NCBI GenBank assembly: GCA_027069385.1
Contig: JALXER010000206.1
Location: forward strand, 1 to 5,621
DNA: 5,621 nucleotides
Direction: 5' to 3'
Origin: Paracoccaceae bacterium
GTDB taxonomy: Bacteria > Pseudomonadota > Alphaproteobacteria > Rhodobacterales > Rhodobacteraceae
Part shown: positions 5,611-5,621 of the stretch, in pieces
Numbering within the stretch: position 1 is the first letter of the stretch
Layout: each line of letters opens with the position of its first letter
The notes under the pieces: model-generated
Told to the model about the DNA's origin: nothing
The model's database searches: none
What the model saw: the letters and a program-made list of their open reading frames with translations, nothing else
Translations under genes and position numbers: made by a program

Positions 5611-5621
5611 TCCTCCCGTTG

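Overview
The window looks like a stretch of chromosome from an alphaproteobacterium, most likely Rhodobacterales (Roseobacter group). This is inferred from the moderately high GC content by eye, the strong antisense-ORF shadowing typical of such codon use, and the gene set: a KpsE/KpsT-type exporter pair, a lone DsbD N-terminal-domain protein, YqgE/AlgH, a rSAM/selenodomain-associated glycosyltransferase, a short YgfZ and an APH-fold kinase. No RNA gene, CRISPR array, insertion sequence, phage gene or resistance cassette was recognised.

Layout. Positions 1-1846 (+) hold the 3' end of a surface-polysaccharide export operon: a KpsE/BexC/CtrB-type inner-membrane protein, then 6 bases later the KpsT-type ATPase. 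The permease (KpsM-type) is not in the window and would have to lie upstream or elsewhere. Positions 1843-2631 (-) encode a secreted protein with a DsbD N-terminal-like domain. It converges on kpsT and shares a CTAG with it, in which both stop codons lie. A 114-base divergent promoter region (2632-2745) contains a perfect 9-bp inverted repeat. Positions 2746-3327 (+) encode YqgE/AlgH. Positions 3407-4078 (-) encode a family 2 glycosyltransferase, convergent with yqgE. A 52-base divergent region (4079-4130) with a central TATATA separates it from the YgfZ/Iba57-type folate-binding protein at 4131-4877 (+). That gene overlaps by 8 bases the GTG start of an APH-like phosphotransferase (4870-5562). 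The window ends in two hairpins (5565-5581 and 5587-5610).

Function. The exporter pair would move capsule-like polysaccharide across the inner membrane and periplasm. The other genes are conserved housekeeping or accessory genes (periplasmic thiol chemistry, Fe-S cluster maintenance, sugar transfer, small-molecule phosphorylation) arranged as short, tightly packed, alternating units. Nothing here amounts to a clear new multi-gene system. The most notable points are the regulatory-looking inverted repeat, the possible leaderless or bidirectional promoter before ygfZ, the ygfZ-kinase translational overlap, and the long perfect hairpin at the right edge.
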